Notes: generated from the sequence alone by a model not told the origin. Counted from the first letter of the stretch, positions 8,895 through 17,620 are shown. The stretch is DNA of 64,000 nucleotides from Haloglomus halophilum (GCF_024298885.1 NZ_CP101166.1:496001-560000), one strand, 5' to 3'. Made by a program: numbers and translations.

Positions 8895-9743
8895 TTACTT
8901 CGGCGGCCGCAGCCGGTAGTAGCGCCGGTTCAGCTCGAACATGTACCCCTCCCGCATCGACTTCAGCACCGCGTAGGTGAGGAAGCCGCCCACGAAGGGC
9001 AGCAGGAACGTCAGGTCGAACAGCAGGTGGGAGTCCATCGGGAACAGGTTCTTGACCGACAGCGTACTGATGGTGAGGGCGAAGATGACGCCGAAGACGC
9101 CGACCGCCGCCCAGAACGGCTGCTCGACGGGGCGCCGGGCCGCACCCTTGTTCAGGAACGGCACGATGGCGATGAAACCCACGACGACCAGATTGGCGAC
9201 GACGCCGTAGGTCCGGTCGGCCATCAGCTTGCTCCCGCCCAGCAGCGCCAGGTCCGGGTTCAGCGGCCCGAGCTTGAGCAGCCCGAACGACCAGTAGAGA
9301 TACCAGTCCGGCAGGATGACTGCCGGCGTCTGGGACGGGTTGGCCGGCGCCCCGATGTGGGGCGGCAGCGCCGCCGAGAGGAAGACCATCATGCCGACGA
9401 AGAAGCTCGTCAGCGCGAGGTTCCGGATCATCTCGTGGGGCCATACCGGGAACGCCAGCACGTCCCGCTCGACGTAGTCGCTCTCCGTCCGCAGGTCCTG
9501 GTCCTCGCGGCGCGCCCGCTCGAAGTACTCGTAGGTCAGCTGCGAGAGCCCCTGCGTGCGCTCCTTGCGCTCGCGCCACGTCGGCGTCTCGTCGTCCGGC
9601 GCGACGATACCGCTCCCGTCGGCGGCAGCCTCCTTGCCGCCGTCAGAGCGGACCTCTGACGAGGCTCGGCTCGCGTCGCTCGCCTCACCGCCGTCCGTGG
9701 CGGTCTCCTTCGCGTCGTCGGTGGTGGTGGTTTCGTTGCTCAT
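8895..9743 (-). CDS. petD: Cytochrome b C-terminal half (subunit IV-like) of the quinol:halocyanin oxidoreductase
   Basis: 282 residues. A disordered acidic N-terminus of about 85 residues precedes four helices. The quinol-site signature appears as PDWYLYWSFGLLKL (PEWY-type loop), as in cytochrome b6f subunit IV. It starts 6 bases after the stop of the cytochrome b N-terminal gene, so cytochrome b is split into two polypeptides. Complex: quinol oxidation coupled to proton release at the membrane. Confidence 0.93.
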   Translation of the reverse strand: MSNETTTTDDAKETATDGGEASDASRASSEVRSDGGKEAAADGSGIVAPDDETPTWRERKERTQGLSQLTYEYFERARREDQDLRTESDYVERDVLAFPVWPHEMIRNLALTSFFVGMMVFLSAALPPHIGAPANPSQTPAVILPDWYLYWSFGLLKLGPLNPDLALLGGSKLMADRTYGVVANLVVVGFIAIVPFLNKGAARRPVEQPFWAAVGVFGVIFALTISTLSVKNLFPMDSHLLFDLTFLLPFVGGFLTYAVLKSMREGYMFELNRRYYRLRPPK

Positions 9744-9749
9744 TGTTGA

Positions 9750-10544
9750 TCAGTGCGGCTCCGCGATGCCCTGCATCCAGACGATGCCGATGTGGATGGC
9801 GATGAGCGCCGTCGTGATGAACGGCAGGAAGAACACGTGCAGGATGTACATCCGTTGCAGCGTGGACTGGCTCAGGGTGAACCCGCCGAACAGCAGCTGG
9901 GCCACCCACTCACCCGCCAACGGCACTGATAACGCCATCTCGACCCCGATCTGTCCGGCCCAGAAGGCCAGCTGGTCCCACGGGAGCAGGTAGCCCGTGT
10001 ACCCGAAGACCATCGTCAGCGAGATGAGCACGATGCCGATGATCCAGTTCAGTTCGCGGGGCTCCTTGTACGCGCCCGTGAAGTAGACGCGCAGCATGTG
10101 GAGGAAGACCGCCGCGACCATCACCTGCGCCGACCAGCGGTGGAGGCTCCGCAGGAAGAAGCCGAACCGCAGGTCGGTCATGATGAAGGTGATGGAGTTG
10201 TACGCCGTCGAGGGGTCGCCCGTGGTCGCGGGCGAGTAGTAGAAGCCAAGCAGCGCTCCCGAGATGGCTGCGACGACGTAGGCGATGGTACTGAAGCTCC
10301 CGAGTGCGTACAGGGGGTACCAGTACCAGAACTTGTTGTCCAGGTTGTACTGTTCCGTGTGGCTCTTCGGCATCTGCATGTTGATCTTGTAGTACAGGTC
10401 CTCGAGCAGCTCGAGGTAATCAACGATGCGGAGCCGCTTGTCGAGCCACATCAGCGTCGTGAGGTAGACCGTCTCGACCGGAGTCAGGTCCCGCTCCTTC
10501 ATCCAGCCCTCGTGGTCGTACTCGTCCTTGCGTTCCAGACTCAT
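9750..10544 (-). CDS. petB: Cytochrome b N-terminal half (b6-like, di-haem)
   Basis: 264 residues. A hydrophilic N-terminus of about 80 residues is followed by four helices. Haem ligands are visible: LHRWSAQVMVAAVFLH (13 residues between the histidines) and LHVFFLPFITTALIAIH (14 residues between them). The 13/14 spacing is that of cytochrome b6 and not of mitochondrial cytochrome b (13/13). FGYTGYLLPWDQLAFWA matches the conserved loop after helix C. Own promoter: TTATAG at 10611-10616 on the minus strand, about 70 bases upstream. Confidence 0.95.
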   Translation of the reverse strand: MSLERKDEYDHEGWMKERDLTPVETVYLTTLMWLDKRLRIVDYLELLEDLYYKINMQMPKSHTEQYNLDNKFWYWYPLYALGSFSTIAYVVAAISGALLGFYYSPATTGDPSTAYNSITFIMTDLRFGFFLRSLHRWSAQVMVAAVFLHMLRVYFTGAYKEPRELNWIIGIVLISLTMVFGYTGYLLPWDQLAFWAGQIGVEMALSVPLAGEWVAQLLFGGFTLSQSTLQRMYILHVFFLPFITTALIAIHIGIVWMQGIAEPH

Positions 10545-10610
10545 GTTGTGTGGTTCCCGTCTCCCGGTTTCCGTGGTGACCGCCTGCCCGATTGTTGGTG
10601 CCGATACGAC

Positions 10611-10617
10611 TTATAGC
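10611..10617 (-). promoter_or_regulatory. Possible internal TATA box before petB
   Basis: CTATAAG on the minus strand lies in the 93-base gap between the Rieske stop and the petB start, allowing separate transcription of the cytochrome b genes with a leader of about 40 bases. Confidence 0.45.
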
Positions 10618-10637
10618 CGTGGTTCGCGACCCGTCAG

Positions 10638-11480
10638 CTACTCGGGGCGCGGCAGCGCGACGAACGACACGTTGACGATACTGAACGGGTCGTAGATCGA
10701 CTGGTGGCACTGGCAGTAGACACCGTCCTCGGCACCGAACTTGGCGCTACCCTCGTAGGCCTTGAACGCCGGCACGCAGCAGAAGTGCGTACATTTGTCG
10801 ACCCACGCCATGAACCCGTCCTCGGTGGTCGTGGCGCGGAGCCAGTCGCCGTCGATGTCCTCCGGCGGGTTCTCGCGCATCTCGATAATCTTCGGCGAGC
10901 GGAGTACCTGCACCGGGATGGTCGAGGACGGCGGTACGTCCTCGGAGCGCCAGTTGGCCATCGCGGGCTTGCCGAGTCCGGCCTTGCCGATGCCACCGTT
11001 CCACTCGCGGAAGTCCTCGAACAGGTCCGCCGTGATAGGGTCCCCCGGCTCCAGCTGCTCGGACTGCCAGTCGTACGGCGGCGAGGCGGCCGCCTTGAAC
11101 ACGTTGTTCTGGTCGGCACCGGGCTGCACACCGGGGTAGGTCTGCACACCGCAGTACTGGAACGCGGCCGAGGTGTACGTCGAGCCACCCAGCTGCATCT
11201 TCGCGACGCCGTCCTCGACGGTGTCGGGCCAGATGCCGACGAGTTCGCCGGCGTCGTTCTTCTTCACCGGTACCTGCGGCATGCCGCGTGGGGCGGGCCC
11301 GTCCGTGTTCTCGATGGCGAAGTACTGTGTGATACCACCGCCAGCTCCGGAGGACGAGGTCGCGGTGTTGACCGCGACCGCCGAGCCGGTGCCGATACCG
11401 GCCAGGGTCGCGCTCCCGACGACGCCCTTGACGAAGCGCCGTCGGCCGCTCTCGGCCGGATACTTGTCGTCTGCGCTCAT
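10638..11480 (-). CDS. petA: Rieske [2Fe-2S] protein of the cytochrome b complex
   Basis: 280 residues. A Tat-type N-terminus (SGRRRFVKGVVGSATLAG) acts as membrane anchor. The cluster-binding motifs are CTHFCCVPAF and CQCHQS near the C-terminus, giving two Cys and two His ligands plus the extra disulfide cysteines. The start ATG at 11480 overlaps the previous stop as TAATG, so the two genes are translationally coupled. It carries electrons from quinol to the downstream acceptor, here most simply a halocyanin. Confidence 0.95.
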   Translation of the reverse strand: MSADDKYPAESGRRRFVKGVVGSATLAGIGTGSAVAVNTATSSSGAGGGITQYFAIENTDGPAPRGMPQVPVKKNDAGELVGIWPDTVEDGVAKMQLGGSTYTSAAFQYCGVQTYPGVQPGADQNNVFKAAASPPYDWQSEQLEPGDPITADLFEDFREWNGGIGKAGLGKPAMANWRSEDVPPSSTIPVQVLRSPKIIEMRENPPEDIDGDWLRATTTEDGFMAWVDKCTHFCCVPAFKAYEGSAKFGAEDGVYCQCHQSIYDPFSIVNVSFVALPRPE

Positions 11481-11866
11481 TATTTCTTGTAGTAGGGGTA
11501 GACCGCGCGCTTCACCGACTCCCAGGCGTCGGGTACCGAATCGGTTCCGTGCATGTCCTCCTCGCGGACGTAGAGGTCCTCCCACTTCCGCCGGCGCTTC
11601 TTGACGATCATCACGTCCGGAAGGAACTCCTTCCGGTAGAGGAGCAGGATGAACGCCAGGTCCAGGAAGATGACCGCGAGCATCCCGCCGAGGAACATGT
11701 TCCCGAACTCGGACATCGCCCAGCCCGCGACGAGCCCGTAGGTGAACAGGCCCACGAAGACGACCTCGACGACCGTCAGGAGGACGATGCCGATGAGAGC
11801 CGCCGTCGACTCGCTTGGGGGCTCGTAGCGGTGGATGGCGCCGTATGTGTTGTTACCCGAACTCAT
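11480..11866 (-). CDS. Membrane protein between halocyanin and Rieske genes
   Basis: 128 residues with two helices (about 22-44 and 53-74) and a basic, Tyr-rich C-terminus ending YPYYKK. The ATG at 11866 lies one base past the halocyanin stop. A GTG at 11875 would instead overlap it. The start is uncertain but the gene is clear. Its place inside the tightly coupled halocyanin-Rieske string suggests a subunit of the complex. Confidence 0.85.
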   Translation of the reverse strand: MSSGNNTYGAIHRYEPPSESTAALIGIVLLTVVEVVFVGLFTYGLVAGWAMSEFGNMFLGGMLAVIFLDLAFILLLYRKEFLPDVMIVKKRRRKWEDLYVREEDMHGTDSVPDAWESVKRAVYPYYKK

Positions 11867-11867
11867 C

Positions 11868-12428
11868 TCAGTCACCCCCGCTCGCGTGCGGGCTCTCGCC
11901 GTACTTGAGCATGAAGAACGTGAACATCACCGACACGAGGATGGCGAGGATGGTCGCGATGCCCACGAAGTGTGCCTGGATAGGGACACCCATGTGCTTG
12001 GGGTCGGCCTCCTTCTGCCCGCCACCTCCGCCGCCGGGCTTCTTCCCTTCCTCGTTGACGATGACCTGCCCGGCCATCGAGGGCGCGTGCGGGAAACACT
12101 GGTACTCGTAGGTACCCTTCGTCTCGAACGTGTGCTCGTACTCGTGGCCCGTGTTGTACGTCTTCGTCTTCGGGCCCTCCGTGCCCTCCCAGGTGGCGCC
12201 CTCCGGTGTGGAGAGGACCTGGATGTTGTGGTTGTCCGAATCCCAGACCCACTTCACGGTGTCGCCCGGTTTGACGTACACCTCAGAGGGCTCGTAGACG
12301 AGGTTGCCGCCAGGGCCGACGGTGACCTCGGCGGCCTGGGCGCTGGCCGTGCCCGCGGTGCTGGCGGACGCTGCCGCGGCGACGGCGGTCGCCCCGGCAC
12401 CGGTCCGCAGGAACTCCCGTCTGTTCAT
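11868..12428 (-). CDS. Halocyanin of the cytochrome b cluster, membrane-anchored
   Basis: 186 residues. Tat signal MNRREFLRTGAGATAVAAAA, then a cupredoxin domain with ligands in DNHNIQVL and CFPHAPSMAG. A Gly-rich linker is followed by a C-terminal helix and KYGESP. No cytochrome c1 or f is encoded nearby, so this copper protein is the best candidate for the electron acceptor of the Rieske protein. The start at 12428 is set by the Tat motif and by a TATA box 28-35 bases upstream. Confidence 0.93.
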   Translation of the reverse strand: MNRREFLRTGAGATAVAAAASASTAGTASAQAAEVTVGPGGNLVYEPSEVYVKPGDTVKWVWDSDNHNIQVLSTPEGATWEGTEGPKTKTYNTGHEYEHTFETKGTYEYQCFPHAPSMAGQVIVNEEGKKPGGGGGGQKEADPKHMGVPIQAHFVGIATILAILVSVMFTFFMLKYGESPHASGGD

Positions 12429-12455
12429 ATACACCAAGGACTCCGGATTACGCGC

Positions 12456-12463
12456 GTATAAAC
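12456..12463 (-). promoter_or_regulatory. TATA box for the halocyanin-Rieske operon
   Basis: GTTTATAC on the minus strand lies 28-35 bases before the ATG at 12428. It probably drives 12428 to 10638 and perhaps the whole cluster. Confidence 0.65.
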
Positions 12464-12568
12464 TCACCGAACGCAACGCCGTGGTGCCGGCCTCGGTAGG
12501 GTTCGAGAGCGGCACACACGCCGGTTCGCACCCGGCGTATCAACCCGTTGCAATCACCGGTCGGAAGG

Positions 12569-13483
12569 TCAGGCGGCCGACTCGCCATCGTCGTCGGGCT
12601 CGGCCAGCTCGGGGTGCTCCTCGAGCAGGTCGTCCATGAACGCCGGTCGGTCCTCGCCCTCCATCCCGAGCGCCCGCAGACGGTTCCGGTACTCCTCGGC
12701 CCGGAACTTGTCCGAGAGCCGGGCGTTGGCCACCGTGAAGAAGAGGATGAACGCGATGAGGAGGAAGAACAGCCCCGCGACGACGAGAACCGAACTCCCC
12801 TCCCGGCCGTTCAGGGCCGAGACGATGCCGCCGCCGAGCAGGACGAGCCCCGCGAGTACCTGCACCCCGGCGACGATCTGCAGCATCAGGTTCCCCCGCT
12901 CGCCGCTCCCCTCGGGCACCTCCATCGGGTCCGGCAGCAACTCGCCGTCGGGCATCTCGTCGGCTTCGTACTCCTCCATCGAGCACAGCGCCACAACCGG
13001 CTTCACGTCGCGCAGGACCGTCCCGGAGCCCTCGACGCTGCCGTCCTCGTAGACGACGGCGTACCCCTCGTCGGAGTACGCGACGATGCGGTCGGGGTCG
13101 GCGAGCCGCTCGACGCGGGCGAACACGTCCCGACGGACGACGGCCGCCTTGATGTCGGCCTCCACCCGGTCCATCAGCTCCTCGCCCGTAATCCACGTGT
13201 CCGGGTCGAACGCGGCGTCCCACTCCTTCGGGGACATCCGCTTCATGTCCTCGGGCGTGAAGTCCTCGAAATCGTACTGCTTCTCGACCTGTGCCCGGAG
13301 CTCGTCGGTACCGGGGTCGCCCGTCGCCCCACCGTCGGCATCATCGATGTCGGCGGCGCCCTCGGCTGTCGTCTCGCCGCTCCCACCCGCCTCCTGCCCG
13401 CGGCTGTCGCGTGGCTCGTCGCCGCGCGGTGCCTCGGCGTCGCCATCCGCCTCCTCGCTGGGGGTGGACCGGGGGTCAGCCAT
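12569..13483 (-). CDS. Acidic protein with two C-terminal membrane helices, head of the cytochrome b cluster
   Basis: 304 residues. The first 75 residues are Glu/Asp/Gly-rich and probably disordered. Residues 75-210 form a charged soluble domain (FTPEDMKRMSPKEWDAAFD, RVEADIKAAVVRRDVFARVE), followed by two helices at about 215-255 and a cytoplasmic tail. It is the first gene in the direction of transcription, with its own weak TATA. Possibly an assembly or regulatory factor for the complex. Function is inferred only from position. Confidence 0.8.
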   Translation of the reverse strand: MADPRSTPSEEADGDAEAPRGDEPRDSRGQEAGGSGETTAEGAADIDDADGGATGDPGTDELRAQVEKQYDFEDFTPEDMKRMSPKEWDAAFDPDTWITGEELMDRVEADIKAAVVRRDVFARVERLADPDRIVAYSDEGYAVVYEDGSVEGSGTVLRDVKPVVALCSMEEYEADEMPDGELLPDPMEVPEGSGERGNLMLQIVAGVQVLAGLVLLGGGIVSALNGREGSSVLVVAGLFFLLIAFILFFTVANARLSDKFRAEEYRNRLRALGMEGEDRPAFMDDLLEEHPELAEPDDDGESAA

Positions 13484-13606
13484 CGCCCGAACCTACGGCT
13501 GCTCGCGGTAAACCGTTTCCGACGCATCCGCCCGTCGCTGACGGGGGACAGCCCGCCGCCGGGAAGGGGCAGAGACTATGCACGTCCGTTCCTCACGGAC
13601 GTATCG

Positions 13607-14248
13607 ATGCCGGACGTTCGCGAGGCCGTGTTACATATCGACCGTTCCCAGCTTGAGGCCCTCGGGATGGACGGGCTGTTCGAGGCCGCCACCGAGGCCG
13701 GAATCCGCGACGTGCAGGACCTCGTCTGGCGTGGCTCGAGCGGTATCGTCCTCATCCGTCTGGAGAACCCGGTCGCCGACGGCCGGATCGACGACCTCGA
13801 GCCAATCGTCTGGTGGGAGCGTATCGAGGGGGACGGCTCCGGCGCGGCCTATCTCTGCGAGATCAGCATCCCCGAACTCCCGGAGGAGCAGGACGCCATC
13901 ACCCGGAACGTCCGCGGGATGAACGAGCGTGGCATCCAGGTGTCCGTCGTCGGGTCCCAGGAGGACATCAGCCGTGGTGTCGAGCGCCTCGGCGAGGTCG
14001 GCATCAGCGCCCGTGTCGAACGGTTCGCCGACTACCGCGGCCCCTCGGCCCCGCTGGACGCGCTCACCGACCGCCAGCGCGAGGTCGTCGAGGTCGCCCA
14101 CGAACTGGGCTACTTCGAGGTCCCCCGCTCGGCCACCCCCGAGGACATCGCCGCCGAACTCGGCCTCGAACCCTCGACGGTCGGCGAACATCTCCGCCGC
14201 GCGCAGGCGAACCTGATCGACAACCTCCTCGGCGAGCGCGAGGACTGA
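13607..14248 (+). CDS. Bat-type HTH transcription regulator
   Basis: 213 residues. The N-terminal sensor-like domain (about 1-145) is followed by the haloarchaeal Bat C-terminal HTH: LTDRQREVVEVAHELGYFEVPR, then DIAAELGLEPSTVGEHLRRA. The conserved GYFEVPR sits between two recognition segments. It is divergent from the cytochrome b cluster with 123 bases between, so control of that cluster is plausible but not shown. The start at 13607 removes Arg-rich non-coding upstream sequence. Confidence 0.9.
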   Translation: MPDVREAVLHIDRSQLEALGMDGLFEAATEAGIRDVQDLVWRGSSGIVLIRLENPVADGRIDDLEPIVWWERIEGDGSGAAYLCEISIPELPEEQDAITRNVRGMNERGIQVSVVGSQEDISRGVERLGEVGISARVERFADYRGPSAPLDALTDRQREVVEVAHELGYFEVPRSATPEDIAAELGLEPSTVGEHLRRAQANLIDNLLGERED

Positions 14249-14337
14249 GGCCGCCCAGCGCCCGGGGCCACGCGAGGGTCGACCCGTCCCTTCCGCCATC
14301 GGGACGCTCAAACGACTCCGCCCCCTACTGCCGGGTG

Positions 14338-14841
14338 ATGGTCTCGGACGCCCTCGTCGCCACGCTGGTCGCCGTGGCGGTGACGCTGTCGCTCCCCTGC
14401 TTCCTCTACGGCGCGTGGATCATGATCGACGCCGAGGCGGTGACCTGGGGCGTCCTCACCTACCACCTCAAGTTCATCTTCACGGGCCTGGCGCTGACGA
14501 CGGTCCCGCTCGTCGGCTGGATGTTCCCCCGACTGTTCGGTATCTGGGGGCACAGCGCCCAGTTCGGCGGCTACTCCGCCGTCCACGCCTTCATCGGCCT
14601 CACCGCCTACGCCTTCCTCCTGTTCGCGTTCACCGGCATCGTCCGCATCTTCCGCGCGAAGTGGGAACACGACCTCTACCACGACTACGACGAGGACGTG
14701 CTGCTGGAGGAGATCGGCTCCGAGCGCATGAGCCACTGGCGCTCGCGCCTGCGCGTCGGCGTGTTCGGCTACACCTTCTTCTGGATCATCGCGTGGCTGA
14801 CGGGGGTCTCGCGGTTCGTGCTGCGGTACGTGGTGACCTGA
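14338..14841 (+). CDS. Four-helix membrane protein, unknown function
   Basis: 167 residues with helices near 4-24, 38-60, 74-102 and 140-162. Possible haem or metal ligands are H40 in TYHLKF, the His of GHSAQFGGYSAVHAF, and the acidic loop EHDLYHDYDED. The layout recalls small DoxX/cytochrome b561-like proteins, but I cannot place it. It follows the Bat-type regulator on the same strand after 89 bases. Confidence 0.75.
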   Translation: MVSDALVATLVAVAVTLSLPCFLYGAWIMIDAEAVTWGVLTYHLKFIFTGLALTTVPLVGWMFPRLFGIWGHSAQFGGYSAVHAFIGLTAYAFLLFAFTGIVRIFRAKWEHDLYHDYDEDVLLEEIGSERMSHWRSRLRVGVFGYTFFWIIAWLTGVSRFVLRYVVT

Positions 14842-14931
14842 CCCGACGCCGATACCATGATCAGATATCGAGATATTCAGGCTGTTCGTCCCGTGCAGCC
14901 GAAGTTACCGAGTAATCATGACGGCTGCCGT

Positions 14932-15615
14932 TCACCACGCCTCGCCGCTCGCGAGGTCCACGTCCGCGTCGCCCTTCTCCGAGGGACAGATGTCCGCCAG
15001 GGTGCAGTCGGCACATGAGGGGTTCCGCGCCGTACACGTCTCCCGACCGTGACTGATGAGCAGATGGGTGAGGTCCCGCCACTCCTCCTCCGGGACGATA
15101 TCCATGAGATCCTGCTCGATGGTCTCCGGCCGCTCTTCCTCGGTCAGCCCGAGCCGCCGGGAGATACGCTGGACGTGCGTGTCGACCACGATACCCTCGA
15201 CGACCTCGTGGCCGTGCTGGAGGACGACGTTCGCGGTCTTGCGGCCCACGCCCGGCAGGTCCGTCAGCGCCGACATCGTGTCGGGGACCTCGCCGTCGTG
15301 TTCCTCGACGAGCATCTCGCCGATACCCTTCAGGTAGCCGCCCTTGTTGTTGTGGAAGGTGATGCCGTAGATGTCCTCGGCGAGCTGCTCCTCGCTCGCC
15401 TCGGCGTAGTCCTCGGCCGACCGGTACTCCTCGAACAGCTCCGCGGTGACCTCGTTGACGCGCTCGTCGGTACACTGCGCGCTGAGGACGACCGCGACGA
15501 GTAGTTCGAGGCGGTTCGAGAAGTCCAGCGATATCTCCGGCTCCGGGTACTGCTCGTACAGCCGGTCGACGACTTCGGCGGCCTGTGCCTCCCGGGACGA
15601 AAGCGGCGTGCCCAT
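14932..15615 (-). CDS. nth: Endonuclease III (DNA glycosylase/AP lyase)
   Basis: 227 residues, normal length. Helix-hairpin-helix LPGVGRKTANVVL with the catalytic Lys, catalytic Asp in VVDTHVQRISRRLGL, and the C-terminal [4Fe-4S] loop with spacing C-x6-C-x2-C-x5-C (CTARNPSCADCTLADIC). It removes oxidised pyrimidines in base excision repair. The C-terminal tail of about 15 residues is acidic. The convergent gene upstream ends 90 bases away. Confidence 0.96.
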   Translation of the reverse strand: MGTPLSSREAQAAEVVDRLYEQYPEPEISLDFSNRLELLVAVVLSAQCTDERVNEVTAELFEEYRSAEDYAEASEEQLAEDIYGITFHNNKGGYLKGIGEMLVEEHDGEVPDTMSALTDLPGVGRKTANVVLQHGHEVVEGIVVDTHVQRISRRLGLTEEERPETIEQDLMDIVPEEEWRDLTHLLISHGRETCTARNPSCADCTLADICPSEKGDADVDLASGEAW

Positions 15616-15734
15616 ACCAGGGACGCGGGCGGGTGCCCCTTGAGTCGTGGCCTTTCCCGCGGCTCCGGCCGGCTTCGCCCAGATGACCGGTCGGTGGCCG
15701 GGAGCCTCAAGTCCGCCCGGGGCCGCGTGCCGGT

Positions 15735-16301
15735 ATGGAGCGGCTCTCGTTCACCGTCCGGTATCCGGAGTACGGCCACCTGGAGGCCGCTATCGCGTTC
15801 GCCCTGTTCGCGCTGGTGGTCCACCGGGCGACGCCGGCACTGGCCGGGCCGCTCGCAGAGGCCACCGGCACGACCCCGGGCCGCATCCGCCTGGGCTTCG
15901 CGATTCTACTGTGGGTCGCGCTCGCCATCGCACTCGCCGTCTCGGCCGTCCGCCAGCGGCGCGGCCGTGCCCCGGAGTTCGCCGCACGCGATGTGCTCGT
16001 GAAGTTCCTCGAACAGCACCGCCCGGACCCGGCCCGCCACGCCGTCCACGGGGCCGCCGCACTGGGTGGACTCGTCATCGTCGCCGTGGGGTACGCCCGG
16101 TTCGTCGACGCACTCGACGGTGCCATCGTGCTCGCCCGGCGACTCGTCGCGGGGGTGCCGCTGGGCGGAGCGGCCCTCACCAGCGTCGCGTGGGGAATCG
16201 TCTTCCTCGCCGGCCTCGTCGGCCTCGCCGTGGGCGGCGACCGGTTCCTCGTCGGCCTCGCACGGGAGGCCCTGTACCGGTACCACTCCGCCCGGCTCTG
16301 A
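15735..16301 (+). CDS. Four-helix membrane protein, unknown function
   Basis: 188 residues. Helices lie near 17-37, 54-70, 103-123 and 145-172, joined by basic loops (VRQRRGRAPEF, FLEQHRPDPARHAVHG). No known motif. It is divergent from nth and convergent with the acyl-CoA dehydrogenase. Confidence 0.75.
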   Translation: MERLSFTVRYPEYGHLEAAIAFALFALVVHRATPALAGPLAEATGTTPGRIRLGFAILLWVALAIALAVSAVRQRRGRAPEFAARDVLVKFLEQHRPDPARHAVHGAAALGGLVIVAVGYARFVDALDGAIVLARRLVAGVPLGGAALTSVAWGIVFLAGLVGLAVGGDRFLVGLAREALYRYHSARL

Positions 16302-16346
16302 GCCCGGAACCGGCCCCGGAGCCGGCGCTCACCGGGTGGAACGGCG

Positions 16347-16376
16347 TGCGGGTCCTCCCCTACCCGGGGACCCGCA
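16347..16376. other. Perfect 9-bp hairpin between convergent genes
   Basis: TGCGGGTCC at 16347-16355 pairs with GGACCCGCA at 16368-16376 around a 12-base loop, in the 145-base gap between a plus-strand gene ending at 16301 and a minus-strand gene ending at 16447. No T-run follows, so it is not a standard archaeal terminator. It could be an RNA structure or a shared transcription-stop region. Confidence 0.5.
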
Positions 16377-16446
16377 TGAGCAACTCTGAATCTCAGGGGG
16401 AAACCTCTTGTGGGCCGGTAGCAGCCCAGGTTCGGGGTTCGAGGGG

Positions 16447-17589
16447 TTACAGTCCGAGTTCGCGGCCGATGACGAGATGCTGGATCTCGCTGGTGCCCTC
16501 GCCGATCTCCATCAGCTTCGCATCCCGGTAGAACCGCTGGGGGGCGAAGTCCTCCGTATAGCCGTAGCCGCCGAGCGTCTGGACGGCCTCCTCGGCGACC
16601 TCCCGGCTGACCTCGGAGGCATCCAGCTTCGCGAGCGAGGAGATGCGGGTGACGTTCTCGCCGTCGTCGTACATGGTGGCGGCCTTGTGGGTGAGCAGGC
16701 GCGCCCGCTCGATCTTCCGGTCCATGTCCACGACCTTGTCGCGGATGGCGTCGAACTTCGAGATGGGCTTGCCGAACTGCTCGCGCTCGGTGGCGTACTC
16801 CTTCGCGGCCTCGAACGCGCCCTGTGCGAGGCCCGTCGAGAGCGCCGCGATGGAGATGCGGCCGCCGTCGAGGGTCTTCTTGGTCTGCTTCCAGCCCTCG
16901 CCCTCCTCTCCGAGGAGACGGTCCTCGGGGATGCGGACATTGTCGAGCTGGAGCTCACACGTGGGCGAGGCGTTCAGCCCCATCTTGTCCCACACCGTCG
17001 AGACCTCGAAGCCGTCGTCGTTCTCGGGGTCGACGATGAACGTGGAGATGCCGTCGTAGCCCGCGCCCGGCTCCGTGACGGCCTTCACGAGCACGGAGTT
17101 GGCGACGTTCGCGTTCGTGATGAACTGCTTCGTCCCGTTGATGACGTACTCGTCCCCGTCCTTCTCGGCCATCGTGTCCATATCCGAGGCGTCGCTCCCG
17201 GAGGAGGGCTCGGTGAGTGCCCACGCGCCCATCTCCTCTCCCTCTGCGAGCGGCCGGAGCCACTCCTCCTTCTGTGCCTCGGTGCCGAACGCCTCGATGG
17301 GCTTGCTCCCCAGCGAGGTGTGGGCGACGTACGAGAGGCCGATGGAACCGGAGACGCGGCCGAGCTCCTCGGCGACGAGCGAGTACATGAGGTAGTCGCC
17401 GCCGGCGCCGCCGTACTCCTCGGCCACCGGGACCCCCATCAGGTCCAGGTCACCCAGCTCCTCGAACACCTCGGCGGGGAAGCGGTGTTCGTCCTCGATC
17501 TCCTGGGCGATGGGCTCGATCTCGGCCTCACAGAAGTCACGAACCGTATCCCGGATCATCCGATGCTCGCCGGGTAGCTCGAAGTCCAT
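16447..17589 (-). CDS. Acyl-CoA dehydrogenase
   Basis: 380 residues, full family length. N-terminal helical domain, then the FAD-binding middle domain with WALTEPSSGSDAS and KQFITNANVA. The C-terminal domain carries QTLGGYGYTEDFAPQRFYRDA and GTSEIQHLVIGRELG. The catalytic Glu is in the YRDAKLMEIGEGT region typical of short-chain enzymes. It catalyses the first step of fatty-acid or branched-chain acyl-CoA oxidation. Substrate is unknown and no electron-transfer flavoprotein genes are nearby. Start fixed by TATA spacing. Confidence 0.95.
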   Translation of the reverse strand: MDFELPGEHRMIRDTVRDFCEAEIEPIAQEIEDEHRFPAEVFEELGDLDLMGVPVAEEYGGAGGDYLMYSLVAEELGRVSGSIGLSYVAHTSLGSKPIEAFGTEAQKEEWLRPLAEGEEMGAWALTEPSSGSDASDMDTMAEKDGDEYVINGTKQFITNANVANSVLVKAVTEPGAGYDGISTFIVDPENDDGFEVSTVWDKMGLNASPTCELQLDNVRIPEDRLLGEEGEGWKQTKKTLDGGRISIAALSTGLAQGAFEAAKEYATEREQFGKPISKFDAIRDKVVDMDRKIERARLLTHKAATMYDDGENVTRISSLAKLDASEVSREVAEEAVQTLGGYGYTEDFAPQRFYRDAKLMEIGEGTSEIQHLVIGRELGL

Positions 17590-17612
17590 GCCCAATCCTC
17601 CGGTCCAGTGGC

Positions 17613-17620
17613 CATAAAAC
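17613..17620 (-). promoter_or_regulatory. TATA box for acyl-CoA dehydrogenase
   Basis: GTTTTATG on the minus strand lies 24-31 bases before the ATG at 17589, indicating a leaderless or near-leaderless mRNA. Confidence 0.65.
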
